NCBI GenBank assembly: GCA_949948775.1
Contig: CATLHC010000009.1
Span: 1-53,981 of the forward strand
DNA length: 53,981 nt
Direction of reading: 5' to 3'
Origin: an uncultured Oscillospiraceae bacterium
GTDB taxonomy: Bacteria; Bacillota; Clostridia; Oscillospirales; Oscillospiraceae
Below are positions 33,915 through 42,047 of the stretch, piece by piece (the first letter of the stretch is position 1; each line of letters starts with the position of its first letter). Under the pieces are notes generated by a model. It was given only the letters and a program-made list of their open reading frames with translations, ran no database searches and was not told the DNA's origin. The translations under genes and the position numbers were made by a program.

Positions 33915-33978
33915 GAACTTGTAAGGAAATCAGGCATTTTAGGGTTCGGGAATCTTTTACGAAAGGAAGTTGACCGAT

Positions 33979-35922
33979 ATGCCGTATCCACACCTGCTCT
34001 CCCCCATCCAAATCGGTAAAATCACCGTAAAAAACCGAGTATTTATGCCGCCGCTGTCCACCAACCTGGCGGACAAGGGCTATGTCACCGACGCGCTAGT
34101 TGCCCACTATGCCGCCCGGGCCAAGGGCGGCGTAGGGCTTATCGTCACCGAGGTGACCACGGTGGAGCCCACCTATATCTATCTCCCCGGCGATATGTCC
34201 ATCTGCGACGACTCCTACATCCCCGGCTGGCGGAAGCTCACCGAAGCCGTCCACCAATATGGAGCAAAGATTCTGCCCCAGCTCTTCCACCCGGCCTATA
34301 TGGCCTTCCCCATTCCCGGCACACCCCGGCTCATCGCACCCTCCAACGTGGGTCCCTACTACGCCAAGGAGGCCCCCAGAGCGGTCACAAAAGAGGAACT
34401 GCAAGTTATCATCCGCCAGTTCGGCGAGGCGGCCAGGCGGGTCCAGACCGCCGGAGGCGACGGCGTGGAGATCCACGCCGCCCACGCCCACGGCCTCCTG
34501 GGCGGCTTCCTGTCCCCGCTGTACAATAAGCGCACCGACGAATACGGCGGCGATCTCAACGGTCGCCTGCGCCTTACACTGGAGGTCATCGCAGAGGTGC
34601 GCCGCCGGTGTGGGGAGGACTTTATCATCGACGTGCGCCTGTCCGGCGACGAATACACCGACGGCGGGCAGAACCTGAACGACGCGGTCTATGTGGCCAA
34701 GCAGCTGGAAAAGGCCGGCGTGGACTTCCTCCACATCTCCGGCGGCACCACCGTCATGCGGGGCAGCTCCATCCCGGCGCCGGGCACCCCCATGGGTTCC
34801 CACGTCCGGCTGGCGGAGGAGATCAAAAAGCGGGTCTCCCTCCCCGTGGCCACCGTGGGGCGCATCACCGAGCCCTGGCTGGCGGAGGAGCTGATCGCCA
34901 ACGGCAAGACGGACATCTGCATGATGGGCCGGGCCAACCTGTGCGACCCGGAGTTCGTCACCAAGGCCGCGGAGGGCCGGGAGGAGGACATCCGCCCCTG
35001 CATCGGCTGTCTGCGCTGCCTCAACGGCATCATGTTCGGCAAGCGGGTGTCCTGTACGGTGAATCCCTCCCTGGAACCGGACAATGAGGACACACTCACC
35101 CCGGCGGAGGTCAAAAAGAATGTTCTGGTCATCGGCGGCGGCCCCGCCGGGATGGAGGCCGCCTTTGTGGCGAAAAAACGGGGCCATCACGTGGTGCTGT
35201 GTGAAAAGGAGGAAGAACTGGGCGGACAGCTCCGCACCGCAGCGGTGCCCATTGCCAAGCAGGACTTGACAAAGGTAACCAAGTATATGGTCAGGAAGCT
35301 GGAGCAGGCCGGAGTGGAAATCCGCCTCAACTGCACGGTAACGGAGGAGCTTCTCCGGGGCGAGTTCACCGGTTACGAGGTCGTCGCCTGCGCTGGGGCG
35401 GCCCCCATCGTGCCCCAGACGTTCACCGGCTTCAAACAGTGGATGACGGCGGACGACGTGCTGGCGGGCCGGGCCTTCCCCGGGCGGAAGGTGGTGGTCC
35501 TGGGCGGCGGCGCGGTGGGCTGTGAGACGGCGGATTACCTGGCCCCGCTGGTCAACGACCTATTTCCCCGCAACCGGGAGATCACCGTGCTGGAGATGGC
35601 CCCCGGCGTGATGCTCACCGAGTCCGGCCCGGGCCGCAGTCTGCTGGTCCAGCGGATACAGAGAAAGGGCGTGGAGCTCATCTGCGGCGCGAAAGTGGAG
35701 CGAATAGACGAAAACGCCATCGTCTACACTAAGGACGGACGGGAGCACACCATTTCGGATGCAGATACCCTGGTGCTGGCGGTGGGCTACCGCAGCGACC
35801 CCGCCCTGGAGGAGCTGCTGAAAGCCTGCGGCATGACCTATCACATCATCGGCGACGCCCGGAAGCCGGGCAATTTGAAAGACGCCATCACCCAGGGCTA
35901 TGAGACTGCCAAGGAGCTATAA
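33979..35922 (+). CDS. OYE-type NADH:flavin oxidoreductase / 2,4-dienoyl-CoA reductase-like, first
   Basis: 647-residue three-domain reductase. Residues 1-360 form the FMN barrel (LTVKN-like KITVKNRVFMPPL, EIHAAHAHGLLGGFLSP, GRITEPWLAEELI). The cysteine cluster CIGCLRC plus a downstream Cys near residues 335-355 binds 4Fe-4S. The second half holds FAD- and NAD(P)-binding Rossmann motifs (VIGGGPAGMEAA, VVLGGGAVGCETAD). Such enzymes reduce enones or enoates anaerobically; BaiCD, BaiH and FadH are characterised examples. ATG 33979 follows AAAGGAAG. The substrate is unknown; the tandem partner follows 37 bases later. Confidence 0.9.
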   Translation: MPYPHLLSPIQIGKITVKNRVFMPPLSTNLADKGYVTDALVAHYAARAKGGVGLIVTEVTTVEPTYIYLPGDMSICDDSYIPGWRKLTEAVHQYGAKILPQLFHPAYMAFPIPGTPRLIAPSNVGPYYAKEAPRAVTKEELQVIIRQFGEAARRVQTAGGDGVEIHAAHAHGLLGGFLSPLYNKRTDEYGGDLNGRLRLTLEVIAEVRRRCGEDFIIDVRLSGDEYTDGGQNLNDAVYVAKQLEKAGVDFLHISGGTTVMRGSSIPAPGTPMGSHVRLAEEIKKRVSLPVATVGRITEPWLAEELIANGKTDICMMGRANLCDPEFVTKAAEGREEDIRPCIGCLRCLNGIMFGKRVSCTVNPSLEPDNEDTLTPAEVKKNVLVIGGGPAGMEAAFVAKKRGHHVVLCEKEEELGGQLRTAAVPIAKQDLTKVTKYMVRKLEQAGVEIRLNCTVTEELLRGEFTGYEVVACAGAAPIVPQTFTGFKQWMTADDVLAGRAFPGRKVVVLGGGAVGCETADYLAPLVNDLFPRNREITVLEMAPGVMLTESGPGRSLLVQRIQRKGVELICGAKVERIDENAIVYTKDGREHTISDADTLVLAVGYRSDPALEELLKACGMTYHIIGDARKPGNLKDAITQGYETAKEL

Positions 35923-35959
35923 AGTCCCACACGTTCAACATCAGAAAGGATTGAAATTC

Positions 35960-37978
35960 ATGGGTAAAAACTCTCCTCTGCTCCAGCCGCTGAAGGTGGG
36001 CGGCCACACGTTGAAAAACCGCGTCATGTTCCCTCCCCTCACCACCGGATACGAGGAGCGGGACGGCTCCATCGGCCCCCGCAGCTTCCACTTTTATGAG
36101 CGGCTGGCCAAGGGCGGTGTGGGCTACATCGCCATCGGCGACGTGGCTCCGGTGAACACCGCCTCCCCCACCCCCAAACTGTGTGACAACAGCCAGATTC
36201 CCACCTTTCAGAAGCTGGCCGACGCGGTCCACGTCTATGGCTGCAAGCTGGCGCTGCAAATTTTCCACCCTGAATACGACGTCCCCGGCGTAGGAAAGAT
36301 GATCGTTGGCTCCATGATGGCGGGCAAGGCCGCCCAGGCGGCAAAAGAGGCCGGGGACATGGAGACCTTTCAGGCCAAGATGGCGGAATCCGAAAAGCTG
36401 CGCGCCGAGGCTTACGCCAAGCTGCGCCACGATATGAAGAGCTTTGTGGATGAAGCTACGGTGGAGCAGCTCGACGGTATCAAGAAGGCCATGGCCGACT
36501 GCGCCCGCCGGGCGGCTCAGGCGGGCGTGGACGCAGTCGAAATCCATGGCGACCGGCTGGTGGGTTCCCTGTGCTCGGAGCTTATCAACCACCGGCAGGA
36601 CCAGTACGGTGGGTCCTTTGAAAACCGGGCGCGCTACGCCCTGGAAGTAGTGGCGGCGCTCAGGGAAGCGGCCCCCGGCCTGATTTTGGAGTACAAGCTG
36701 CCCATCATCACCGTCAACCCGGACGGCTCCCTGCGGGGCAAGGGCGGGCTGATGCCCGAGGAGGCGAAAAAATTCGCCGTCCTGCTGGAGCGGGCGGGGG
36801 TGGATATGATCCAGGCCGCCCAGGCCAACCACACCGGCAACATGGGGGACACCATCCCGCCCATGGGCACGGTGCCCTACAACTGGACCCTGCCCGTCGC
36901 GGCGGAGATCAAGAAGCTGGTGTCCATCCCCGTGGCCACCGTGGGCCGGGTGGTCACGGCGGAGGCGGGCGAGGCGATTTTGAACGCTGGACAGGCGGAC
37001 GTCATCGGTTACGGCCGTTCCCTGCTCACCGACCCGGACATCGCTTTGAAGGTTGAGCGGGACGAGCCCATCCGCACCTGCCTGAACTGCAACAAGGGCT
37101 GTGTGGATGCCATCCAGAATCGGAAATACATCTCCTGCGTCCTCAACGCAGAGAACGGCGACGAGTCCACCATCTTCATCCGTCCGGGCGGCGGAGAGAA
37201 AAAGGTCGTAGTTGTGGGCGCCGGCATCGCCGGGCTGGAAGCCGCCCGCGTGGCGGCGAAACGGGGCCATTCTGTGACCGTCTACGACACCGCCGATAAA
37301 ATGGGCGGGCAAATTCTGCTGGCGGCGGCGCCCCCCAGGAAGTCCGAGATTCTGCGCTCGGTGGAGTATTACGAGAAAATCCTGCCCTCTCTGGGCGTAG
37401 AGATTAAGCTGGGTCAGACCTGCGGCGTGGATGAGATGAACGCCGCCGACGCCGTCATCGTGGCGGTGGGCGCCCATAACATCACCCTGCCCGTACCGGG
37501 CGCGGACGGAGGCAACGTGGTCTCCGCCTGGGACGTGCTGGCGGGAAAGGTCCGGGTATCCGGCAAGTGCGCCGTCATCGGCGGCGGATTGGTGGGAACC
37601 GAGACGGCGGAGTTCCTGCTGGAGCGGGGTTGTCAGGTGGCTGTCGTCGAAATGCTGGACAAGATCGCCGCCGGGGAATCCTCCACCATCCTGCCCATCA
37701 TTATGAAGGACTTCGCCGACCATAACGTGGAACAGTTTGTTAAGACCCAGGTCACCGCCATTATCGCCGACGGCGTGGAGGCGGTGAACACTGAGACAAA
37801 AGAACCCGTTTCCATCCCCTGTAACTGGGTGGTCATGGCCGTGGGCTCCAAGAAGGTTCCCTTCTCCACGGAAGGCGTCACGGCGCCGGTGAAGTTTGTG
37901 GGCGACTGCTCCGGCGAGCGCACCGCCAGCATCGCCGAGGCCATCCGAAGCGGTTACAACGCCGCCAACGAGATTTAA
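35960..37978 (+). CDS. OYE-type NADH:flavin oxidoreductase / 2,4-dienoyl-CoA reductase-like, second
   Basis: 672-residue relative of the preceding enzyme with the same domain order: FMN barrel, CLNCNKGC cysteine cluster, FAD motif VVGAGIAGLEAARVAAKRG and NAD motif VIGGGLVGTETAEFLLERG. Its barrel has a charged helical insertion of about 45 residues (around 115-165). The usual active-site HGAHGYL segment is changed to IHGDRLVGSL, so it probably acts on a different substrate from its neighbour. ATG 35960 follows AGAAAGGATT. A strong terminator follows. Confidence 0.9.
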   Translation: MGKNSPLLQPLKVGGHTLKNRVMFPPLTTGYEERDGSIGPRSFHFYERLAKGGVGYIAIGDVAPVNTASPTPKLCDNSQIPTFQKLADAVHVYGCKLALQIFHPEYDVPGVGKMIVGSMMAGKAAQAAKEAGDMETFQAKMAESEKLRAEAYAKLRHDMKSFVDEATVEQLDGIKKAMADCARRAAQAGVDAVEIHGDRLVGSLCSELINHRQDQYGGSFENRARYALEVVAALREAAPGLILEYKLPIITVNPDGSLRGKGGLMPEEAKKFAVLLERAGVDMIQAAQANHTGNMGDTIPPMGTVPYNWTLPVAAEIKKLVSIPVATVGRVVTAEAGEAILNAGQADVIGYGRSLLTDPDIALKVERDEPIRTCLNCNKGCVDAIQNRKYISCVLNAENGDESTIFIRPGGGEKKVVVVGAGIAGLEAARVAAKRGHSVTVYDTADKMGGQILLAAAPPRKSEILRSVEYYEKILPSLGVEIKLGQTCGVDEMNAADAVIVAVGAHNITLPVPGADGGNVVSAWDVLAGKVRVSGKCAVIGGGLVGTETAEFLLERGCQVAVVEMLDKIAAGESSTILPIIMKDFADHNVEQFVKTQVTAIIADGVEAVNTETKEPVSIPCNWVVMAVGSKKVPFSTEGVTAPVKFVGDCSGERTASIAEAIRSGYNAANEI

Positions 37979-38001
37979 CGCGGCAACGGCACAAAAATCA
38001 T

Positions 38002-38038
38002 GGAACACCCTCCGCCTCTGTCCGGCGGAGGGTGTTCC
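38002..38038 (+). terminator. Terminator of the reductase operon
   Basis: GGAACACCCTCCGCC (38002-38016) / GGCGGAGGGTGTTCC (38024-38038), perfect 15-bp stem with a 7-base loop; the following T tract is weak. Confidence 0.75.
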
Positions 38039-38066
38039 AAATTGGATGGGGTCCTCAGAAAAGGAT

Positions 38067-38095
38067 TTGTCATTTCGCCAATTTTCTGGTAAAAT
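38067..38095 (+). promoter_or_regulatory. Promoter of the tlpA-like operon
   Basis: TTGTCA (38067-38072), 17-base spacer, TAAAAT (38090-38095). It predicts an unusually long leader of about 255 bases. Confidence 0.7.
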
Positions 38096-38356
38096 GAGAG
38101 AAACCCGTGCAGAAGATGAAACCATTTTTCTGCACCCCCGCCGCCATCGCCCGGGGGATGACGGCTGTCAAATCCGGCTCGCCAGGCGCTGAGCGGTGAA
38201 CGGGTACCCGGTCGTTTGAAGTAGATACCCTGTTTTGCAGCGATGACCGGCATCGGAATATTATCTCCAACGGGAGCATGGAATCATTTTCTAACCGCCT
38301 TGAGAAATGTATTCTCATACGGCAGAAAAAATCGTACACAGAGGAAGTGGCTGTAT
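38096..38356 (+). other. Long structured 5' leader, no gene recognised
   Basis: About 260 bases between promoter and start. It contains a series of hairpins: GTGCAGAA (38107-38114) / TTCTGCAC (38128-38135), the CCCCCG/CGGGGG pair just after it, and a GGGTA/TACCC pair near 38200-38230. No known riboswitch class could be matched by eye. It may be a regulatory leader or the remains of an RNA gene. Confidence 0.35.
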
Positions 38357-38932
38357 ATGAACAGACTTTATCCAGTGATTTTTGGAGTACTGGTGTTGCC
38401 GGCACTCCTGTTAAGCGGCTGTACCAGCGACAGCTCAGGCAAGGCATCGGTAAGCAGCCCTGAACCGGAAACCGTCAGCGCGGCGCCCACTGAACCGCCT
38501 GCCGCGCAGGTCTCGTTTGAAGGAACGGACCTGGACGGAAACCCCGTTTCGTCTGCGGTATTCTCCCAATCAAAGCTCACAATGGTTAACGTGTGGGCCA
38601 CCTATTGCAATCCCTGCCTGCGGGAGATGCCGGAGCTTGGTGAACTGGCGGCGGAGTACAACGCCGGAGAGTTCCAAATCATCGGCATCGTCAGCGACGT
38701 GATGGAGGGTGCGGATCAGTCACAGGTGGAGCATCTGGTCCAACAGACGGGCGCAAACTATCCCCACCTGCTTTTGAACCAGTCGATCTATGACGCGCTT
38801 CTGACCGATGTCTCCGGCGTACCGACCACCTTTTTCATTGATGAAACCGGAGTAGTTTTAGGCCGAGTGGTTGGGGCAAGGGAAAAATCCGTGTGGAAGG
38901 AGATCATCAATGAGCTTTTGGCAGCGGAATAA
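38357..38932 (+). CDS. TlpA-like thioredoxin-fold lipoprotein
   Basis: 191-residue lipoprotein: signal peptide ending in LLLSGC, a Ser/Pro/Glu linker, and a thioredoxin domain with the redox pair in NVWATYCNPCLREMPEL (CNPC) and the cis-proline GVPTTFFID. It acts outside the membrane as a thiol-disulfide reductant. ATG 38357 is taken because it starts the signal peptide and has GAGGAAG upstream. It forms a unit with the CXXC micro-protein and the membrane ferredoxin that follow; the latter could supply electrons. Confidence 0.88.
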   Translation: MNRLYPVIFGVLVLPALLLSGCTSDSSGKASVSSPEPETVSAAPTEPPAAQVSFEGTDLDGNPVSSAVFSQSKLTMVNVWATYCNPCLREMPELGELAAEYNAGEFQIIGIVSDVMEGADQSQVEHLVQQTGANYPHLLLNQSIYDALLTDVSGVPTTFFIDETGVVLGRVVGAREKSVWKEIINELLAAE

Positions 38933-39062
38933 GCGCCGCGTTTGGATATTGGGTGTCTTGGCCGGAGCTCTCTTTCTAGCCGCCGGCGCTTTTCAAGGAC
39001 AGTTTGCTGTGATCTGGAAGAAGGCTGTGATGATTTGCCTGGAATGCATCGGGATCGGGTGA
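38910..39062 (+). CDS. CD1871A-family CXXC micro-protein
   Basis: 50-residue protein with a single membrane helix (about residues 11-28) and the C-terminal motif ICLECIGIG, in which the two cysteines form CLEC. This is the signature of the small CD1871A-type family that occurs next to TlpA-like and polyferredoxin genes in Clostridia. It overlaps the tlpA-like gene by 23 bases and is followed after four bases by the ferredoxin gene. The CXXC may pass electrons or bind metal; no function is proven. Confidence 0.82.
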   Translation: MSFWQRNKRRVWILGVLAGALFLAAGAFQGQFAVIWKKAVMICLECIGIG

Positions 39063-39066
39063 CGCC

Positions 39067-39897
39067 ATGAAACGACTTCGACTGGCGGTGCAGCTGCTGT
39101 TCACCATCGTGACAAACGGATACATGTATGGCTTTCTGAACGGGAAAATCTATCGCGGCCGCTTGAAATACGCCTGTGTCCCGGGATTAAACTGCTACTC
39201 CTGTCCAGGGGCCGTTGCCGCGTGCCCGATCGGGGCGCTCCAGGCCCTGCTGAACCGGCAGGGTTTCCAGATCCCGTTCGCCGCGCTGGGCTTCTTCTTC
39301 CTGTTTGGGAGCCTGCTCGGACGGTTTATCTGCGGCTGGCTATGCCCTTTTGGACTGGTACAGGATCTTCTGCACAGAATTCCTGTCTTCCAAAAGAAAA
39401 AACGCCTGCCCCATCACCACATTCTGAAACATGGAAAATATGTCGTGCTGATTCTTTTGGTGTGTGTCGGCTCCATGTTTTTGTTTGGGGGATTTGCGAA
39501 AGTCCCGGCGTTCTGCAAATATCTGTGTCCATCCGGCACCCTATTCGGCGCGCTTCCCCTGCTCGGCGCAGATGAAGCTCTGCGAAGCCAAGCCGGCGGC
39601 CTATTTTTCTGGAAGCTGGGGATCTTGATCGGCATCGGGCTGCTCTCTGTGAAGGTTTTCCGGCCCTTCTGTCAATATCTGTGCCCGCTGGGGGCGATTT
39701 ATGGCTGGTTCAATCGATTCAGCCTTGTGCAGATCCAATGGGATGAGGGGCAATGTGTCTCCTGCCACGCCTGCGAAAAGGCCTGCCCGGCGGCCCTCTC
39801 TCTCCGAGAAATCTCCCGCTCCCCGGAGTGCATCCGGTGTGGGAAATGTGTGGACGCCTGCCCACAAAAATGCCTGCATTTTTGCGGTAAGGGGTAA
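39067..39897 (+). CDS. NapH/MauN-like membrane 4Fe-4S polyferredoxin
   Basis: 276-residue protein with about four membrane helices and three cytoplasmic CxxxCP elements (FICGWLCPFG, FCKYLCPSG, FCQYLCPLG) plus a C-terminal double-cluster ferredoxin domain (CVSCHACEKACP, CIRCGKCVDACP). An additional cysteine group CYSCPG is near the N-terminus. Proteins of this type carry electrons across or along the membrane to outside redox partners. The adjacent TlpA-like lipoprotein and CXXC peptide are plausible partners in a thiol-reduction chain. Confidence 0.9.
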   Translation: MKRLRLAVQLLFTIVTNGYMYGFLNGKIYRGRLKYACVPGLNCYSCPGAVAACPIGALQALLNRQGFQIPFAALGFFFLFGSLLGRFICGWLCPFGLVQDLLHRIPVFQKKKRLPHHHILKHGKYVVLILLVCVGSMFLFGGFAKVPAFCKYLCPSGTLFGALPLLGADEALRSQAGGLFFWKLGILIGIGLLSVKVFRPFCQYLCPLGAIYGWFNRFSLVQIQWDEGQCVSCHACEKACPAALSLREISRSPECIRCGKCVDACPQKCLHFCGKG

Positions 39898-39933
39898 AAA
39901 CCACAAGAAGTTAATCAAATTGACTTTCACGCC

Positions 39934-39969
39934 AAATGCCAGGTGGAACTCATCCGCCTGGTATTTTTT
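39934..39969 (+). terminator. Terminator of the tlpA-like operon
   Basis: AAATGCCAGGTGG (39934-39946) pairs with CCGCCTGGTATTT (39954-39966) over 13 positions including two G-U pairs, followed by TTT. Confidence 0.75.
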
Positions 39970-40007
39970 ATTCTTATAAACATATTCATAAATTGAGGTG
40001 ATGCAAA

Positions 40008-40190
40008 TTGGAAAGCGCACAGCGAGAGCTGATGAGCGTCCTGCTGGATGCGGTCTACACCCGAGGTCTTTTGTCGAAAACCACCTATTTAAAAGCGGTC
40101 GATTTGGCACATTCCACGCTGGATATTCCCCCATTTTTCCAGTATCCCGTGTGCTGGACAGAGGAGGCGAAGCAATGTGAATATCCTTAA
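40008..40190 (+). CDS. 60-residue protein upstream of the recombinase
   Basis: Starts at TTG 40008 behind a good site (GAGGTGAT, 39995-40002) and overlaps the recombinase start by 14 bases, so the two are co-translated. The sequence contains the helical stretch LLDAVYTRGLLSKTTYLKAV, like the short helical proteins often found just before serine recombinases. A role as recombination directionality factor is suggested only by size and position (SprB of SPbeta has 58 residues). No family was recognised with certainty. Confidence 0.6.
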   Translation: MESAQRELMSVLLDAVYTRGLLSKTTYLKAVDLAHSTLDIPPFFQYPVCWTEEAKQCEYP

Positions 40191-41844
40191 AATCCGCAAT
40201 GAAATGCGGAATGGGAAAACCATTTTCGATCTCCCCCTGCGGGTAACCTTCTACGCACGGGTGTCCACCGATAAGGACGAGCAGCTCAACAGCCTGGAAA
40301 ATCAAGTGCAGTATTACACCCAGTTCATCCAGGAAAAGCGAAACTGGACCTATATCTCAGGCTATGTGGACGAGGGCATCAGCGGGACAAGCACAAAAAG
40401 GCGGGATAGCTTCAATCGGATGATAGCGGATGCCAAAGCGGGGCGCTTTGACTTTATCGTCACGAAAGAGATATCCCGCTTTTCCCGTTCCACCCTGGAC
40501 AGCATCAAATACACTCAGGAGCTTCTGGAACACGATGTGGGGGTGCTGTTTCAGAACGACAATATCAACACCCTGGACAGCGACAGTGAGTTCCGTTTGG
40601 TCGTCATGGCCGGAGTGGCTCAAGATGAGGTGCGCAAGCTGTCTGAGCGGCTGAAATTCGGCTTCCGGCAGGCTATCAAAAACGGCCATGTGCTGGGCAA
40701 CGACAGGTTGTGGGGATATGACAAAAAGGATTGTGTGCTCACCATCAACGAGAACGAGGCTCAGGTGGTGCGGCGGATTTTCGACCTCTATGCCAACCAA
40801 CAGATGGGCATCCGGCGTATCTCTCAAACCCTGTATGACGAAGGCTTCACCAGCCGTCAAGGCAACGCCTTTAACGTCCTGACCATCCGACACATTCTCT
40901 GCAATCCAAAATACAAAGGCTGGTACTGCGCCAACAAATCCCAGACGGTGGACTATCGAAGCAAACGGAAGGTATTCCTGGACGAAAGTGAATGGGTAAT
41001 GTATCCCGACCCATCCGTTCCCGCCATCGTATCCGAGGAACTGTGGGATCGGGCCAACGCGCTCTACAAGCGCCGCAGTCAGCAGATGATGTCCCATCAA
41101 AGCGCCGCCGAGTTTCACAACCGCTATCCATACAGCGGAAAGATTATCTGTGAGGAGCATAGTGCCAGCTATCACCGGCAGGTAATCAAAAGCTCCAAAG
41201 ATGAAACAGAAACCTGGCAATGTAGGGAGTATCGCAGCCGTGGGCGGGCCGGGTGTTCCGCCCCTCAACTGAGGACCACAGAGCTGGACCAGATCATGGC
41301 CAGTATATTCAACCAACTGGTTCAAGATAGACCAGCTATCATCGGCGCATTGGTGAAGGTGATCCAGTTGCTCCCGGACAAGCACGACTACGCCCAGGAC
41401 GCCCAACATGTTCAGGAGGATATCGCCACCGTCCAGGCAAAAAAGGACCGCCTGCTGGAAATGAGCATCGAGGGCATCATCTCCATGGCAGAATTCAAGC
41501 AGCGCAACGACGGTTTTAATGATCAAGTCGAGGTTTTAGAAAACCGTTTGACGACACTCCAGGCAGAAGCGGAAAGGGGCCGGAAAACCACCGAACAGCT
41601 TGGTGAGATTAGAAGCGCCTTGGAGCAGGAACTCTCCTTCCAAAATGGCATTAATTCCGCCCTAATAACCACAATTTTAGACCATATCGTGGTCAAAAAG
41701 GGCAGTACAAAAGAGAGAATACACCTTGATATCCACCTAAAATTTGGCGACCCCTGCGGGGTCGTCTTTGACCGGCCAAGTTCTTCCTTCCGCTTCAACC
41801 ATCCAAAAAGTACTACACCCCCAGCGGCGACCAGGATGACCTAA
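40177..41844 (+). CDS. Large serine recombinase of the sigK element (SpoIVCA-like)
   Basis: 555-residue large serine recombinase. The N-terminal resolvase domain has the nucleophilic serine in [12 protein letters not shown] (near residue 28) and the conserved [12 protein letters not shown] and [11 protein letters not shown]. It is followed by a recombinase domain, a zinc-ribbon ([10 protein letters not shown] and [14 protein letters not shown]) and a coiled coil (about 410-480). GTG 40177 is preceded by GGAGG. Low-GC spelling at the 3' end differs from neighbours. The last 11 codons and the stop lie beyond the att site in sigK DNA, so excision would change its C-terminus. Role: site-specific excision that rejoins sigK, by analogy with SpoIVCA. 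Confidence 0.88.
   Translation: MNILKIRNEMRNGKTIFDLPLRVTFYARVSTDKDEQLNSLENQVQYYTQFIQEKRNWTYISGYVDEGISGTSTKRRDSFNRMIADAKAGRFDFIVTKEISRFSRSTLDSIKYTQELLEHDVGVLFQNDNINTLDSDSEFRLVVMAGVAQDEVRKLSERLKFGFRQAIKNGHVLGNDRLWGYDKKDCVLTINENEAQVVRRIFDLYANQQMGIRRISQTLYDEGFTSRQGNAFNVLTIRHILCNPKYKGWYCANKSQTVDYRSKRKVFLDESEWVMYPDPSVPAIVSEELWDRANALYKRRSQQMMSHQSAAEFHNRYPYSGKIICEEHSASYHRQVIKSSKDETETWQCREYRSRGRAGCSAPQLRTTELDQIMASIFNQLVQDRPAIIGALVKVIQLLPDKHDYAQDAQHVQEDIATVQAKKDRLLEMSIEGIISMAEFKQRNDGFNDQVEVLENRLTTLQAEAERGRKTTEQLGEIRSALEQELSFQNGINSALITTILDHIVVKKGSTKERIHLDIHLKFGDPCGVVFDRPSSSFRFNHPKSTTPPAATRMT
41798..41822 (+). other. Right attachment site of the sigK element
   Basis: Element sequence ends with CATCCAAAAAG (41800-41810); sigK sequence resumes at TACTACACC (41811). 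The 3' end of the recombinase gene runs across this site, so its last 11 codons and its stop are sigK DNA. Confidence 0.7.
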
Positions 41845-42047
41845 TCTCCATTGGGACCATCGGATTGATTAAAGGGGTATCGACGTTCAAGCCGGATAAA
41901 AACGTCCGGCTCGCCACCTACGCAAGCCGGTGCATTGAAAATACTATTCACTCACAACGGCTCAAAAGGCTCTCAATTAGAGTCTCAGCGGCGCTTCATT
42001 TGAGCATAAGATATGCCCATCTTTCTGTGATAAAACTTTTTGATTAG
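41811..42047 (+). pseudogene. sigK: sigK, internal segment (codons 68-111), broken again
   Basis: In the frame starting at 41811 the DNA encodes [20 protein letters not shown] and then [24 protein letters not shown]: region 2 of SigK, continuing exactly where the 5' segment at 20073-20273 stops. After CIEN (41942) the match ends, and an unrelated tail runs to a stop at 42045-42047. SigK should continue EILMHLRA with regions 3 and 4, which are missing from the window. The break is in the CIENE motif, the position at which the classical skin interrupts sigK in Bacillus. Either a second intervening element starts here or the 3' end has been lost. Confidence 0.85.

Larger units (their letters stand above)
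20274..41810. mobile_element. skin-like sigK-intervening element, about 21.5 kb
   Basis: DNA lying between two in-frame pieces of sigK. Support: the left piece stops matching SigK at an AAG (20271-20273) and the right piece starts after an AAG (41808-41810). Joining them restores 111 continuous SigK residues. A large serine recombinase related to SpoIVCA is encoded at the right end. The predicted circle junction would be CATCC-AAAAAG-GGATG, a small inverted repeat around the crossover, as expected of a serine-recombinase att site. The cargo is 17 metabolic, transport and regulatory genes plus a small frame before the recombinase; no phage genes are seen. Two copies of the host's dispersed repeat lie inside (21.8 and 22.7 kb), so the cargo is not obviously foreign. 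Excision in the mother cell is inference. Confidence 0.78.

Noticed and set aside
38130-38230. Possible tRNA-like sequence (a CTTCAAA loop on the minus strand, selC-like)
   Set aside because: The stems do not pair as an acceptor, anticodon or T arm should, and no GGTTCGA loop is present.
39961-40000. Sigma-E-like promoter (TTTTATT, 14 bases, CATAAATT) before the recombinase
   Set aside because: The implied transcription start would fall after the ribosome site of the small frame at 40008, so it cannot serve it.
40177-41844. Serine recombinase as part of an insertion sequence or conjugative element
   Set aside because: No transposition, conjugation or phage genes are adjacent, and its position at the sigK junction fits a sigK element better.
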